Shown here: positions 7,874 to 16,970 of the stretch, piece by piece
How the letters are laid out: every line of letters begins with the position of its first letter
Position numbering within the stretch: position 1 is the stretch's first letter
Origin: Pontibacillus chungwhensis
GTDB lineage: Bacteria > Bacillota > Bacilli > Bacillales > BH030062
Length of the DNA stretch: 64,000 nt
NCBI RefSeq assembly: GCF_030166655.1
Contig: NZ_CP126446.1
Coordinates: 3,348,001 to 3,412,000 of the forward strand
Direction: 5' to 3'
Made by a program: the position numbers and the translations under genes
Notes under the pieces: model-generated
Told to the model about the DNA's origin: nothing
The model's database searches: none
Seen by the model: only the letters and a program-made list of their open reading frames with translations

Positions 7874-10027
7874 TTACCCTGAATGGGAATTATCTTTTAC
7901 CTTCGACCGTTGCTTTTTCTGAAAGGGAAACCACCAGTTTAAATCACCCAATAGCTTCATCAGACTCGGCACAAGGAGTAGCCGGATGATGGTCGCATCA
8001 ATAAAGATGGCTATGGCAATTCCTATACCGATTTGTTTCACTGGCATTACGTTTGTAAACGCGAAGGCTCCTGTGATCACAATCATAATGAGGGCAGCTG
8101 AGGTAATAATCTTACTCGTATTAGCGAGCCCTTCCACTGTGGAATGATGATTGTCTTTTGTCTCTTGGTAAAATTCATGAATTCGCGAAATAAGAAAGAC
8201 TTCGTAATCCATGCTTAATCCAAACACAAGACTAAAGACAAGGACAGGCAGGACGAGCGCAATATCAGTTTCCTCTAATCCAAACAAACCATTTTGGAAC
8301 AGGAGAACGAGAATTCCAAATGTAGACGTCAGCCCGACAATATTCATTAAAATCGCCTTAAGTGGAATCAAAATGGACTTAAAGGCAAGCATTAATATCG
8401 TAAAGGTAGAGATAAGAATAATCGCAATACTGATTCCTACTTTGTCGTAAATCTCGTCATAAATTTCCTGGTTGAACTTCGGTTGACCTCCTATACTAAC
8501 ATCGACCGCCCAATCTTGATCAATCCAATCTCTCATTAACGCTTGAGCTTTGTCAGCATCAGCTTTAGCATCGATTGTTACCGGAAGTAAGAGTTGATCC
8601 CCTTTCACAAAACGATCAATAGCAGGCTGAAGCTGCTCTTTTGTTTGTTCTTGTTGAAGAGCTTGATATAACTCCTCACTTGAATCTATTTCACTTACTT
8701 TAAATAAAGTAGCTACAGAATCTACAAGATCTTCCCCACTAGCCTCTTCCTCTAGAGTCTTCCAGTCTTCTAATCCTTCTTGACTTAGCCAATCCCCGTC
8801 GCGTTCAGCCACTATATAAACTTGACTTTGATCAGGCGACAGGAAAGTATCTTCAATATCTTCATAGGCTGCTCTTGATTCATAGCTTTCAGGTAGGGAC
8901 TCAATCGTCGGGATCGAAAGGTTCATATTCTTTAATGGAACGATCCCTACGATAAGAATGGCCAAAGCAACAAGTGTAATAAGAATTGGTCTCTTCATCA
9001 CCCAACGAGCAAACGTACGCCAACGCCCTACAGAAGACTGATCCACCCGAATCACTTTCCACTTATTTATATGGTGCCCTAATAAGAATAAGATGGAGGG
9101 CAACAGCGTAAGGGCCGTCAACACAGCAATCAGCACAACGACCATTCCACCAAGAGCAATCGTTTGAAAGATATCAATCTGGATAACCATCATCGCACCA
9201 AGTCCAATGAACACACACATCGCTGAGAAGAGAATCGATCGTCCTGCTGTCAGAATTGTTGTGCGTATAGCGGCAGCAGGCTCGTTATCTAGTAGTTCTT
9301 CACGGTAGCGGTTAATAAATAACAACGCAAAATCTATACTTAAAGCTAGACCGATCATGGGCACAACATTGAGAAGGAAGACAGATAAATTCACACTATC
9401 TCCAAGCACAGTTAGAACACCAAATGCTATTACGACCGTCATACCACCTACGATAACCGGTACAATGGAAGCTACTACACTACCAAACGCCAAAAGTAAA
9501 ACAAGTAAAGCCACTGGAAGACCAATTAGTTCAGCTGTTTTTAAATCTTCCTGACTCGCTTTATTAATGTCTTCAGATATAACTGGCGCTCCAGTAACAG
9601 AAACACCCTTGTATTCATCTGCAATAGAACGTACGTCTTCAATGACCTTCTTCATATCTTCAGGATCTTCATCCATATTTAAAGAGGCATAGGCAGTATC
9701 CTCTTCCATCATGGTCTCATCCTTTAATGGAGAAGTGACGGACGAAATAGCAGGGATATCCTGCGCCTCATCAAGAACACCTTGGATTGTTTCCTGAAAC
9801 GCACTTCCTTCTTCCTCAAATAAGAGAAGAATAGAAGATTTCGGGAAGCCAAACTGTTCATTCAGCGTCTCCTCCACCTCTTCATACTCCCCAGCCGTAC
9901 GGAAGCCATCCCCCTCAAGCTTTGATGGAAGGTCTAATGCAAAATAACCAAACACAATAACAATAGCTAACCAAAAGAAAAGCAAACCTTTATTTGCTTT
10001 CACAATGGCAGAGGCAATTGAGTTCAT
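7874..10027 (-). CDS. MMPL/RND-superfamily transporter
   Basis: 717 residues in two homologous halves. Each half has one membrane helix, a large extracellular loop, then a bundle of five helices (about residues 165-320 and 520-690). The helix bundles carry the RND-type motifs SIDFALLFINRYRE and SMDYEVFLISRIHE, where the acidic residue is the proton relay. It resembles Bacillus YdfJ and actinobacterial MMPL proteins, which export lipids or hydrophobic compounds by proton antiport. AAGGAGCAG precedes ATG 10027. It stands alone between two terminators, with no accessory protein beside it. Confidence 0.85.
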   Translation of the reverse strand: MNSIASAIVKANKGLLFFWLAIVIVFGYFALDLPSKLEGDGFRTAGEYEEVEETLNEQFGFPKSSILLLFEEEGSAFQETIQGVLDEAQDIPAISSVTSPLKDETMMEEDTAYASLNMDEDPEDMKKVIEDVRSIADEYKGVSVTGAPVISEDINKASQEDLKTAELIGLPVALLVLLLAFGSVVASIVPVIVGGMTVVIAFGVLTVLGDSVNLSVFLLNVVPMIGLALSIDFALLFINRYREELLDNEPAAAIRTTILTAGRSILFSAMCVFIGLGAMMVIQIDIFQTIALGGMVVVLIAVLTALTLLPSILFLLGHHINKWKVIRVDQSSVGRWRTFARWVMKRPILITLVALAILIVGIVPLKNMNLSIPTIESLPESYESRAAYEDIEDTFLSPDQSQVYIVAERDGDWLSQEGLEDWKTLEEEASGEDLVDSVATLFKVSEIDSSEELYQALQQEQTKEQLQPAIDRFVKGDQLLLPVTIDAKADADKAQALMRDWIDQDWAVDVSIGGQPKFNQEIYDEIYDKVGISIAIILISTFTILMLAFKSILIPLKAILMNIVGLTSTFGILVLLFQNGLFGLEETDIALVLPVLVFSLVFGLSMDYEVFLISRIHEFYQETKDNHHSTVEGLANTSKIITSAALIMIVITGAFAFTNVMPVKQIGIGIAIAIFIDATIIRLLLVPSLMKLLGDLNWWFPFQKKQRSKVKDNSHSG

Positions 10028-10143
10028 ACTATCTGCTCCTTTGTCGTTCGTATATAAAATATGCTCCTTTCTTCATTGTAAACTTTTTAAACTTTAATGA
10101 GAATTCTTAAGGTTTTCCAATAAGCTAACTTACCGTGAATATA

Positions 10144-10177
10144 AAAAAGCACTCATCCTTTGAGGTATGAGTGCTTT
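10144..10177 (-). terminator. Terminator of the tct operon
   Basis: AAAAGCACTCAT pairs with ATGAGTGCTTTT around a short loop, with a T run on the minus strand. It lies just after the stop of the TctB-type gene. Confidence 0.85.
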
Positions 10178-10182
10178 TCGTA

Positions 10183-10647
10183 TTATATTCCAAATAAATT
10201 ATAAAAAATTTGTCCATTAGGCAAAGGTACCAAAAACACAAAGCGAAAGAGCAAATAAAACCCTCCACATATAAGTGTTGAACTAGTCCCTGCCTTTACC
10301 CACTTTTGTTTCTTTGACCCCTCATCTTGCAATAGAAAGACTAGCATTGTCACAATAAACAGGCTGGTAATAAGGAAGCCTACATACCATAATCCAATCC
10401 CGTAGAGGACCATTCCGCCTATGACTGCATAGATCTTCTCCTTATCCACCCCTTCAAATGGTCGATTTGTCACTGGTATCCAGAAACTCTTAACAAGGTA
10501 TAAAATACTTAGTATTAAGGAGATCAAACTTATCACTTCAGGAAAGATACCACTCATTTCACTTAGCTGCCTTGCTTCATAATAAGCATATGAAAAGATG
10601 AACACCAGTACAGAGGCTATAACTGTCTCTTTATTAAATCGCCTCAT
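10183..10647 (-). CDS. Tripartite tricarboxylate-type transporter, small membrane subunit (TctB family)
   Basis: About 154 residues with four membrane segments, low sequence conservation and the size expected of TctB. It is recognised mainly by position directly after TctA. AAGGAG stands 7-8 nt before ATG 10647, giving a 14-bp overlap with the tctA end, which implies translational coupling; the upstream in-frame start at 10677 is less likely. With TctA and TctC it would form a secondary importer driven by an ion gradient. In sulfolactate degraders the equivalent system (SlcHFG in Chromohalobacter salexigens) takes up sulfolactate, and the neighbouring genes suggest that role here. Confidence 0.82.
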   Translation of the reverse strand: MRRFNKETVIASVLVFIFSYAYYEARQLSEMSGIFPEVISLISLILSILYLVKSFWIPVTNRPFEGVDKEKIYAVIGGMVLYGIGLWYVGFLITSLFIVTMLVFLLQDEGSKKQKWVKAGTSSTLICGGFYLLFRFVFLVPLPNGQIFYNLFGI

Positions 10648-12175
10648 TTCGACTCTCCTTCCTGCTATCAGATTCATTTTGGTCCTTTGTTCCTTTAAAA
10701 TAGCTATATAAAGGAGATAATAACGAAATTATACACATAATGATTAAGATTAAGGAAATCGGACGTCCAAAGAACATCCCCCAAATGTTTCCTTGCGCAC
10801 CACCAATCATGATTGATTGGGCTAGCCCCTCTTCAGCAATAGGCCCCAAAATTAAACCAAGTACAATTGGAGCAGGGTTAAAACCAACCTTCTTTAAATA
10901 GTAAGCGAGTATACCAAAGCCAAGCATAAAAAATACATCTAGTACGTTATTTCGTATAGCATATGCTCCAATAATTGTTAGAAACAGAATGCTTGGTGCA
11001 AGATAAAATGTAGGCAAATTTAATACCTTCCCAATATAGCGCGCTCCAATAATTCCAGAAAATAACATAACAACGTTAGCAATGATAAAAGATATTAAAA
11101 AAGTGTAAATAAGAGCTCCGTGTTCTACAAAAAGATTAGGCCCAGGTCTAATACCTTGGATCATAAGCGCCCCCAACATAATAGCCGCAGGGGGAGCTCC
11201 GGGAATCCCTAGAGCGAGCAGAGGTACAAGAGATCCGCCAACTTCTGAATTATTGGAGGATTCAGAAGCCACTACCCCATCTACGTTTCCTTTCCCAAAC
11301 TCATTTTTGTTCTTTGAGAAACGAACAGCAGAATCATAAGAAAGGAGAGCTGCTACATTCCCTCCTGCACCGGGGATAATCCCAGTAAAAAAACCGATAA
11401 TAGAAGAACGTAAAACTAGAATGGGGCGCTTTATAATATATAGAAACATAGATTTCATACTAGATTGGTGATTTTCATTTCCTTCACTCGCTTTTTTTGA
11501 GACCGCCTTTTCAACCATTCCGATTACTTCAGGCAAACAAAAAAAGGCGATAAGCACTACAATCAGTTCCAAACCTGCTTGTAGTGGGGCAAACCCAAAT
11601 GAATATCGTGCCTCTCCTCCAACTGGTGCAAGACCAATTGTACTAAGCATCAACCCTATTCCACCCCCTATTAAGCCTTTTAATAGGGAGCCACTTGAAA
11701 GGGTAGCTATCATAGTAAGACCCAAAATAGCGATCCAAAAGTACTCCGGAGGGCCAAAACGTAATGCCAAAGTTGCAAGAGGGCCTGTCAGAAATAATAA
11801 AGCGATACCACCAAGCACCCCGCCGATCCCCGAACTAATGGCTGCTGTTTTGAGGGCTTTTTCCGCCATACCCTTCTTGGTTAACGGATACCCATCAAAG
11901 GTTGTTGCTATAGCAGAAGGTGTACCTGGCGTGTTGATTAAGATAGCTGATATACATCCTCCATAAATCCCCCCTATATACAATCCCCCTAATGTAATTA
12001 ACGCTGTTTCTGCAGACATTGTGAATGTAAAAGGTAACAATAAAGCTAATGCCATCGTAGTCGTTAGTCCAGGCAAAGCTCCAACAACGATTCCCCCTAC
12101 TACACCTGCAATCATAAGCAGGATATTAATTGGTTGAAGCAAAGCATTTATGATTTGCGGAAGAAATTCGAACAT
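10634..12175 (-). CDS. Tripartite tricarboxylate-type transporter, large membrane subunit (TctA family)
   Basis: 513 residues with about eleven membrane segments. The opening GVVGGIVVGALPGLTTTMAL and the repeated GIIPGAGGNVAALLSY are the TctA family signatures, as are NTPGTPSAIATTFDG and ALGIPGAPPAAIMLGALMI. It forms the transport channel of a three-part, binding-protein-dependent secondary importer for carboxylates. A G-rich ribosome site lies before ATG 12175. It sits between tctC and tctB in one minus-strand operon next to sulfolactate catabolic genes. Confidence 0.92.
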   Translation of the reverse strand: MFEFLPQIINALLQPINILLMIAGVVGGIVVGALPGLTTTMALALLLPFTFTMSAETALITLGGLYIGGIYGGCISAILINTPGTPSAIATTFDGYPLTKKGMAEKALKTAAISSGIGGVLGGIALLFLTGPLATLALRFGPPEYFWIAILGLTMIATLSSGSLLKGLIGGGIGLMLSTIGLAPVGGEARYSFGFAPLQAGLELIVVLIAFFCLPEVIGMVEKAVSKKASEGNENHQSSMKSMFLYIIKRPILVLRSSIIGFFTGIIPGAGGNVAALLSYDSAVRFSKNKNEFGKGNVDGVVASESSNNSEVGGSLVPLLALGIPGAPPAAIMLGALMIQGIRPGPNLFVEHGALIYTFLISFIIANVVMLFSGIIGARYIGKVLNLPTFYLAPSILFLTIIGAYAIRNNVLDVFFMLGFGILAYYLKKVGFNPAPIVLGLILGPIAEEGLAQSIMIGGAQGNIWGMFFGRPISLILIIMCIISLLSPLYSYFKGTKDQNESDSRKESRNEAI

Positions 12176-12199
12176 TCATGCCCCCCCTTTCTCTTATGA

Positions 12200-13162
12200 T
12201 TATTCACTATATTTCTCTACTAAAGGTTTCATTTCTTCTACTTTTTGATTGATATACTCTTGAGATTCATCAGCACCCATGGATTTTGGGATAAATCCTT
12301 CTTTAATCATTTCTTTCTTCACCTTTTCATCATTGGCAATTTCGAGAAATGCATCTTCTAATTTTTTAATGATCTCCTCATCCGTCTTTGGTGGAACCGC
12401 TACTCCACGATCAATCGAAGCAGTCATGTTATAGCCAAGGTCTTTAAATGTAGGGATATCTGGCATTGGTTCAAATGTACCTTCAGATCCAATCCCTAAC
12501 ACTTTCATGTCATCTTGGTATTTCACTAAATCACTTGAATTAACTAAGACAGCATCCGTATTCCCACCTAAAAATGCTTGAATGGATGGTGCAGCCCCGC
12601 TGAAAGGAACATATTCAGCTTTAAAATCAGCCAAGTCCTGCAATTGCATAAGAGTGATATGATGCCCCGAATACGTTCCGGAACCTGCCACCGTTAGCCC
12701 TCCAGGATTTTTTTTCGCTTGATCTATAAAGTCACTTAAGCTTTCAATACTACTATCTTTTGAAACGGCGAGCGCGATTGGTGTGGCTTGGAAAATCGCT
12801 ACAGGATTAATTTCCTCAGTTTCGTAACCAGCACTATCCCTTGCTAGAGGTTGTAACACGATATGAGGTATGTTAATCCCTGTTATGAAATAACCATCTG
12901 GACGCTTCCCGACTAGTTCTGACCATCCAATAGCACCTCCGCCCCCATCCTTATACGTAATAACTACTTTTTGATCTAATATCTCCTCAAGCATTGGCTG
13001 TTGTCTTCTTGCTTCAATGTCTGATTGTCCACCAGGATTGAAAGGAATACTATAGGTAATTTGTTTAGATGGATACTTAGAAACCGCGGAACCTGCACTG
13101 CACCCTGTAATCAAAATAGTTACCATTAAAACCATCATTAAACTCAGTACGTTGACTTTCAT
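12200..13162 (-). CDS. Tripartite tricarboxylate-type transporter, substrate-binding lipoprotein (TctC/Bug family)
   Basis: 320 residues. The N-terminus is a lipoprotein signal with lipobox LITGC, placing Cys21 as the membrane anchor, which suits a Gram-positive cell. The mature part is a Bug-type binding protein, with PFNPGGQSDIEAR and the GGGGAIGWSELVGKRPDGY loop that contacts the ligand carboxylate. GGGGAGG precedes ATG 13162. It is the first gene of the tct operon, with a cre site and a candidate regulator site upstream. By context the ligand is probably 3-sulfolactate or a related sulfonate. Confidence 0.9.
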   Translation of the reverse strand: MKVNVLSLMMVLMVTILITGCSAGSAVSKYPSKQITYSIPFNPGGQSDIEARRQQPMLEEILDQKVVITYKDGGGGAIGWSELVGKRPDGYFITGINIPHIVLQPLARDSAGYETEEINPVAIFQATPIALAVSKDSSIESLSDFIDQAKKNPGGLTVAGSGTYSGHHITLMQLQDLADFKAEYVPFSGAAPSIQAFLGGNTDAVLVNSSDLVKYQDDMKVLGIGSEGTFEPMPDIPTFKDLGYNMTASIDRGVAVPPKTDEEIIKKLEDAFLEIANDEKVKKEMIKEGFIPKSMGADESQEYINQKVEEMKPLVEKYSE

Positions 13163-13243
13163 TTATATTACCTCCCCTTTTTAAATCCCCTTCGACTATT
13201 GCATCTGAATACTTACTACAAGACCAAACGATGAGCGGTGCGA

Positions 13244-13257
13244 TGTAATCGCTTACA
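13244..13257. promoter_or_regulatory. Candidate cre (CcpA) site before tctC
   Basis: TGTAATCGCTTACA is a palindrome with one mismatched pair, and it matches the cre consensus closely. It lies 82 bp upstream of the tctC start, within the region between tctC and suyA. Carbon catabolite repression of sulfolactate use is the natural reading. Confidence 0.7.
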
Positions 13258-13261
13258 AATT

Positions 13262-13325
13262 ACTTTTCAGTGGCTCAACCATTCATTAACGTTTATTAAA
13301 CCACTAGTTGTTAGATTATTCAATA
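13262..13325 (-). promoter_or_regulatory. Candidate regulator-binding region before tctC
   Basis: The block GTGGCTCAACC, then TTATTAAACCA and ATTATTCAATA, recurs in the same order at 17954-18005, upstream of the slcC start. The better-aligned 35 bp (13291-13325 against 17971-18005) match at 27 positions. Both blocks lie upstream of minus-strand operons of the same island, so they are probably shared regulator sites or a duplicated promoter region. Other DNA in 13163-13578 is A/T-rich promoter sequence. Confidence 0.5.
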
Positions 13326-13513
13326 TTATCTAACAATTATCTGTATACATTTTTGTAATACAAGTTATTAAAAAACTATATATATGAGGAAATGTAATGA
13401 CTATTAATGAAGAAAAAAATCAGTCTTTAGTTAAAAATGTTGAATTTTAAAAAAAATCAGATAACTTATTGATTTTTCATAGTATTGGTGGTTTAATTTA
13501 ATTGAATCATAAA

Positions 13514-13534
13514 TTGGTTGGGTCACCTAACCAA
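13514..13534. promoter_or_regulatory. Candidate GntR operator before suyAB
   Basis: A 21-bp palindrome begins TTGGTTGGG and ends CCTAACCAA, with 9 of 10 pairs matching around a central C. Eighteen of its 21 positions recur, inverted, at 17946-17966 before the slcC-gntR-comC operon. It lies 45 bp before the suyA start, consistent with an operator for the FCD-type GntR protein encoded in the island. Confidence 0.6.
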
Positions 13535-13578
13535 CAATAAGGATATTTCCTTTTACTTACTTTTAAGGAGCTGAAATC

Positions 13579-13923
13579 ATGGGGAAAAGTTATAATTCTG
13601 GAGTTGCAACGAGCGAAAAAGAATCATCCAGTCAACATGTACAAACTCACAAATTTCTAATCCACCATAAAGGGGATCACGTAGGTGTAGCCACAAACGA
13701 AATCCAAGAAGGGGAAAAAGTAATCGGCGTTTACATGGAGGATGACTCAACAGTAGAAGTCACTTCAAAAGGTACCATCCCTTTAGGGCACAAAATAGCC
13801 CTACAACCATTATCTACTGGAGAAGAAGTCGTCAAATATGGAGTGCCCATCGGTCTTACAACTACTGATTGGCAAGTAGGCGATTATGTACACACTCATA
13901 ATATGAAAACGGCGAGGTGGTAA
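13579..13923 (+). CDS. suyA: (2R)-3-sulfolactate sulfo-lyase small subunit, SAF domain
   Basis: 114 residues, mostly one SAF domain (about 24-110) of the altronate-dehydratase small-subunit type: [16 protein letters not shown], then [15 protein letters not shown], then [22 protein letters not shown]. The N-terminal 20 residues are a polar extension. AAGGAG precedes ATG 13579, and the gene ends 1 nt before suyB. With SuyB it would form the lyase splitting (R)-sulfolactate into pyruvate and sulfite in the cytoplasm. The SAF domain alone does not separate SuyA from UxaA-N; the partner gene and neighbours decide it. A candidate GntR operator lies upstream. Confidence 0.82.
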   Translation: MGKSYNSGVATSEKESSSQHVQTHKFLIHHKGDHVGVATNEIQEGEKVIGVYMEDDSTVEVTSKGTIPLGHKIALQPLSTGEEVVKYGVPIGLTTTDWQVGDYVHTHNMKTARW

Positions 13924-13924
13924 G

Positions 13925-15082
13925 ATGAATCAACCCTTATACGGTTACAGAAGAGAAAACGGGAAAGTCGGAATTAGAAATCATGTCATTCTTTTACCTG
14001 TGGATGATATCTCAAACGCAGCTTGCGAAGCCGTTGCGAATAATGTCAAAGGTACGTTAGCCCTTCCGCACGCATATGGAAGACTTCAATACGGTGAAGA
14101 TCTAGATCTTCATTTCCGTACAATGATTGGGGTTGGGGCAAATCCGAATGTAGCTGCTGTTGTCGTGATTGGTATTGAAGAAAATTGGTCAAAAAAGATT
14201 GCCGAAGGAATAGCTGAGACAGGGAAGCCAGTTTCTTACTTCTCTATCGAAGGAAATGGCGATCTCGAAACGGTGAAGAACGCTTCTTGGAAAGCGAAAG
14301 AATACGTGCAGTGGGCATCCGAATTGCAACGTGAACCAATCGAGCTAAGTGATTTAACGGTAAGTATTAAATGTGGTGAATCTGATACAACAACAGGGAT
14401 GGGATCATGCCCAACTGTATCCCAAGCCGTTGATCGACTTGTGGACGCAGGAGCGACCGTATTCTTCGGAGAGACATCAGAGTTAACAGGTGGAGAGCAT
14501 TTAATAGCAGATCGCATGGCAACTCCTGAACTTAAAGAGAAATTTATGGCGGTTTACAATGACTATGTGGGAGAAATTGAATCAAAAGGTGTTGACCTTC
14601 TTGGTTCTCAACCCACTCAAGGGAATATTGCTGGTGGTCTATCAACCATCGAGGAAAAAGCGCTTGGGAACATTGCCAAAACCGGTACAAAAGAAGTAGT
14701 TGGCGTCTTAGACCCTGCAGAAGCGCCATCTAATGGGGCTGGCCTTTACTTTATGGATACATCTTCAGCCGCTGCGGAGTGTATCACCCTTATGGCTGCA
14801 GCTGGTGCAGTCGTTCATTTCTTCCCAACTGGACAAGGGAATATTATTGGGAATCCCATTGAGCCGGTCATTAAAGTAACAGCCAACCCTTATACAGCGG
14901 GGACTATGAGTGAACATATTGACGTCGACGTTAAAGGACTATTAACTAGAGAGCTGTCTTTAACCGACGCAGGTGATAGCCTAATGGACTATCTTTATCG
15001 TACTGTAAACGGCCGACTCACAAGTGCTGAAGCGCTCGGTCATCGTGAATTTGTTATGACGAAATTATACAGAAGTGCTTAA
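13925..15082 (+). CDS. suyB: (2R)-3-sulfolactate sulfo-lyase large subunit (UxaA family)
   Basis: 385 residues, the length of SuyB. The motifs [81 protein letters not shown] and [14 protein letters not shown] are those of the UxaA-C/SuyB family, with the conserved Cys of KCGESD as a probable metal ligand. The DDISNA and PHAYGRLQ blocks are the ones I associate with sulfolactate lyases rather than altronate dehydratase. The product pair would be pyruvate and sulfite. Neighbours (TctABC uptake, ComC and SlcC dehydrogenases, YeiH exporter) match known sulfolactate clusters, which supports the call strongly. Confidence 0.85.
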   Translation: MNQPLYGYRRENGKVGIRNHVILLPVDDISNAACEAVANNVKGTLALPHAYGRLQYGEDLDLHFRTMIGVGANPNVAAVVVIGIEENWSKKIAEGIAETGKPVSYFSIEGNGDLETVKNASWKAKEYVQWASELQREPIELSDLTVSIKCGESDTTTGMGSCPTVSQAVDRLVDAGATVFFGETSELTGGEHLIADRMATPELKEKFMAVYNDYVGEIESKGVDLLGSQPTQGNIAGGLSTIEEKALGNIAKTGTKEVVGVLDPAEAPSNGAGLYFMDTSSAAAECITLMAAAGAVVHFFPTGQGNIIGNPIEPVIKVTANPYTAGTMSEHIDVDVKGLLTRELSLTDAGDSLMDYLYRTVNGRLTSAEALGHREFVMTKLYRSA

Positions 15083-15087
15083 AAACA

Positions 15088-15133
15088 CAGAAAAAAGCTG
15101 TCTTCTCCCATAAGAGAAGGCAGCTTTTTTCTG
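15088..15133 (+). terminator. Terminator after suyAB
   Basis: CAGAAAAAAGCTG, with CTTCTC, pairs with GAGAAG and CAGCTTTTTTCTG around a short loop, forming a near-complete long hairpin with a T run. It separates suyAB from the converging comC gene. Confidence 0.88.
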
Positions 15134-15172
15134 TTGGCATATACGAAACTAAAAAAGGAGCTAATGCTCCTT

Positions 15173-16237
15173 TTATTGAATACACTTAAGTTCATCCGGA
15201 AAAGAAACCCCAAATTCCTTTCCAAGACTCGTTAACTCTTCGATTACATCCTCAGATAAGGGGATTCCTTCCAGAGACCTTTTTAAGTACTCTTTTCTCC
15301 TTCTTTCTCCAGGGTATCGAATATCCTCTACCCCCGGGGCCTTCGGTGTAGCTTTCATTTCTAGAAGCAATTCATTAATCGTTTCTTCAAATGTTTCAAG
15401 AGTCATAAATTTTTCTATGTCCATCAAGATAAAGAAGTGTCCGATATTAGAGGGTTGCTCATTTGAGTTATTATACATACTGTTTACGTTCGGTCCAAAG
15501 GCTGCTCCGGAAAGAACACCCGTTAAAACTTCAACAGCAAGAGCCAAAGCAGACCCCTTAGCTCCACCGAGGGGTAAGACCGCTCCTTTTAGCGCTTCTG
15601 CAGGGTCCGTGGTATTCTCACCCAACTCATTAACCGCCCATCCCTCAGGAATTTCCTCATGCTCCTTGTTTGCCAAGATAATCTTCCCTCGAGCTACCAC
15701 ACTAGTAGATAAATCGATCACAATAGGGGATTCATTCCCTGTCGGAAATCCAAAACCAATTGGATTTGTCCCAAAAAAAGCGGCCCTACCTCCCCAAGGT
15801 GCAATCCCAGGAGGAGAATTTGTAAAGGCAATGGCTGCTAGCCCCTCTTCAATTGCTTTCTGGCAATAGAAGGAGGCCGTTCCGAAATGGTTACTATTTT
15901 TAATAGCAACACCGGCTAGCCCAGTTTCTTTCGCCATCTCCATTCCTCTGTGAAGCCCTTCATAACTCACCACATGACCAAGTCCATTGTCACCGTCCAC
16001 CATCAAGACAGAAGCACCGCTCTGATCAGCTCTTATGGATGGTGAAGCTTTAATCCGTCCATCCTTGAGACGTTTACAATAAACAGACAAGCGACTAACA
16101 CCATGACTATCCACGCCCTCTAAATTTGCTCGAACGAGTGCCTCAGCTACGACATCGCCGTGATCTTCTCTTACGCCAAGTTCTGATAATACTTGTCTCG
16201 AGAACATGTGAAGCCTTTCAGAAGAAAATATTCGCAT
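15173..16237 (-). CDS. comC: (R)-sulfolactate dehydrogenase-type malate/L-lactate dehydrogenase family protein
   Basis: 354 residues of the Ldh_2 family, NAD(P)H-dependent 2-hydroxyacid dehydrogenases unrelated to classical Rossmann LDH. Signatures are NLEGVDSHGVSRL, with the catalytic His, NSNHFGTASFYC and FFGTNPIGFGFPT. ComC proteins interconvert sulfopyruvate and (R)-sulfolactate, in coenzyme M biosynthesis and, with SlcC, in sulfolactate racemisation. The start is 1 nt past the gntR stop, with GAGGAGAGG as ribosome site, so it is the last gene of slcC-gntR-comC. Malate or ureidoglycolate dehydrogenase would be alternatives by sequence alone; the context favours ComC. Confidence 0.8.
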   Translation of the reverse strand: MRIFSSERLHMFSRQVLSELGVREDHGDVVAEALVRANLEGVDSHGVSRLSVYCKRLKDGRIKASPSIRADQSGASVLMVDGDNGLGHVVSYEGLHRGMEMAKETGLAGVAIKNSNHFGTASFYCQKAIEEGLAAIAFTNSPPGIAPWGGRAAFFGTNPIGFGFPTGNESPIVIDLSTSVVARGKIILANKEHEEIPEGWAVNELGENTTDPAEALKGAVLPLGGAKGSALALAVEVLTGVLSGAAFGPNVNSMYNNSNEQPSNIGHFFILMDIEKFMTLETFEETINELLLEMKATPKAPGVEDIRYPGERRRKEYLKRSLEGIPLSEDVIEELTSLGKEFGVSFPDELKCIQ

Positions 16238-16238
16238 C

Positions 16239-16949
16239 TTACCTCTCCTCTTCGGTTAAATGACTTGTAATTGAGTTCTCCACACTTTCTAAATGGTATT
16301 TCATCTTGTCCCGAGCCTTTGATGGATCCTTATCTTTCATCGCTTGAACGATTTCCCGATGCTCTTTAACTGACTTACGGGCGCGGCCTTCAATCTTATT
16401 CGACTGAAAACGAGTCTCATGCAACAGATCTATTAAGTTGTGCATGACCCTTACCAAAACGATATTATCTGAAATAGTAGCTAAATTTAAATGAAATTCA
16501 TGATCAAGATTAGACAGCTCATCATAGTCTGTCTCTTCCGTTATAACTGATTCCGCCCTTTCTACTATTCTCTCCAGTTGACTCATTTGCTCTTCACTAG
16601 CACGGTTAACAGCCCATTCGACCGCATTGATTTCTAAAATATTGCGAATAGCAAACAAGTCTTTTATATGGTCTTCTGACACAAAGAAAAAAGAAGTCAT
16701 CTTTCTAATTTGTTCGTCTTCTGCTGCAATAAATATTCCTGTACCGTGTTTAATGACCAAGTATCCATAAGCTTCTAATATCTTATACGCTTCCCGTACT
16801 GTATTTCTACTTACTTCTAATTGGGTAGCCATTTCTCTCTCCCCTGGAATTTTATCGCCAGGTTGATATTCTTTATTCATAATCCTTTTTTTTATATGGT
16901 CTGCTACTTGTTCGGAAATTCCTTTTCTCTTAAACTCCACTGGTTCCAT
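16239..16949 (-). CDS. GntR-family regulator, FadR subfamily (FCD domain)
   Basis: 236 residues. A winged helix occupies about 8-75 (QVADHIKKRIMNKEYQPGDK, EVSRNTVREAYKILEAYGYL), and an all-helical FCD ligand domain follows, with DHEFHLNLATIS and HREIVQAMKDKD as likely metal-binding His/Asp elements. FCD regulators usually bind a small carboxylate and act as repressors. It lies in the middle of slcC-gntR-comC, and a palindrome occurs before both this operon and suyAB, so it is the likely controller of sulfolactate use. GGGAGAG precedes ATG 16949. Confidence 0.88.
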   Translation of the reverse strand: MEPVEFKRKGISEQVADHIKKRIMNKEYQPGDKIPGEREMATQLEVSRNTVREAYKILEAYGYLVIKHGTGIFIAAEDEQIRKMTSFFFVSEDHIKDLFAIRNILEINAVEWAVNRASEEQMSQLERIVERAESVITEETDYDELSNLDHEFHLNLATISDNIVLVRVMHNLIDLLHETRFQSNKIEGRARKSVKEHREIVQAMKDKDPSKARDKMKYHLESVENSITSHLTEEER

Positions 16950-16970
16950 GTGTATCTCTCCCTATTTAAA

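Noticed and set aside
13925-15082. Altronate or galactarate dehydratase large subunit
   Set aside because: The family is the same, but the split SAF subunit, the DDISNA and PHAYGRLQ blocks and the neighbours (two sulfolactate-type dehydrogenases, YeiH exporter) favour sulfolactate lyase; no uronate genes are near.
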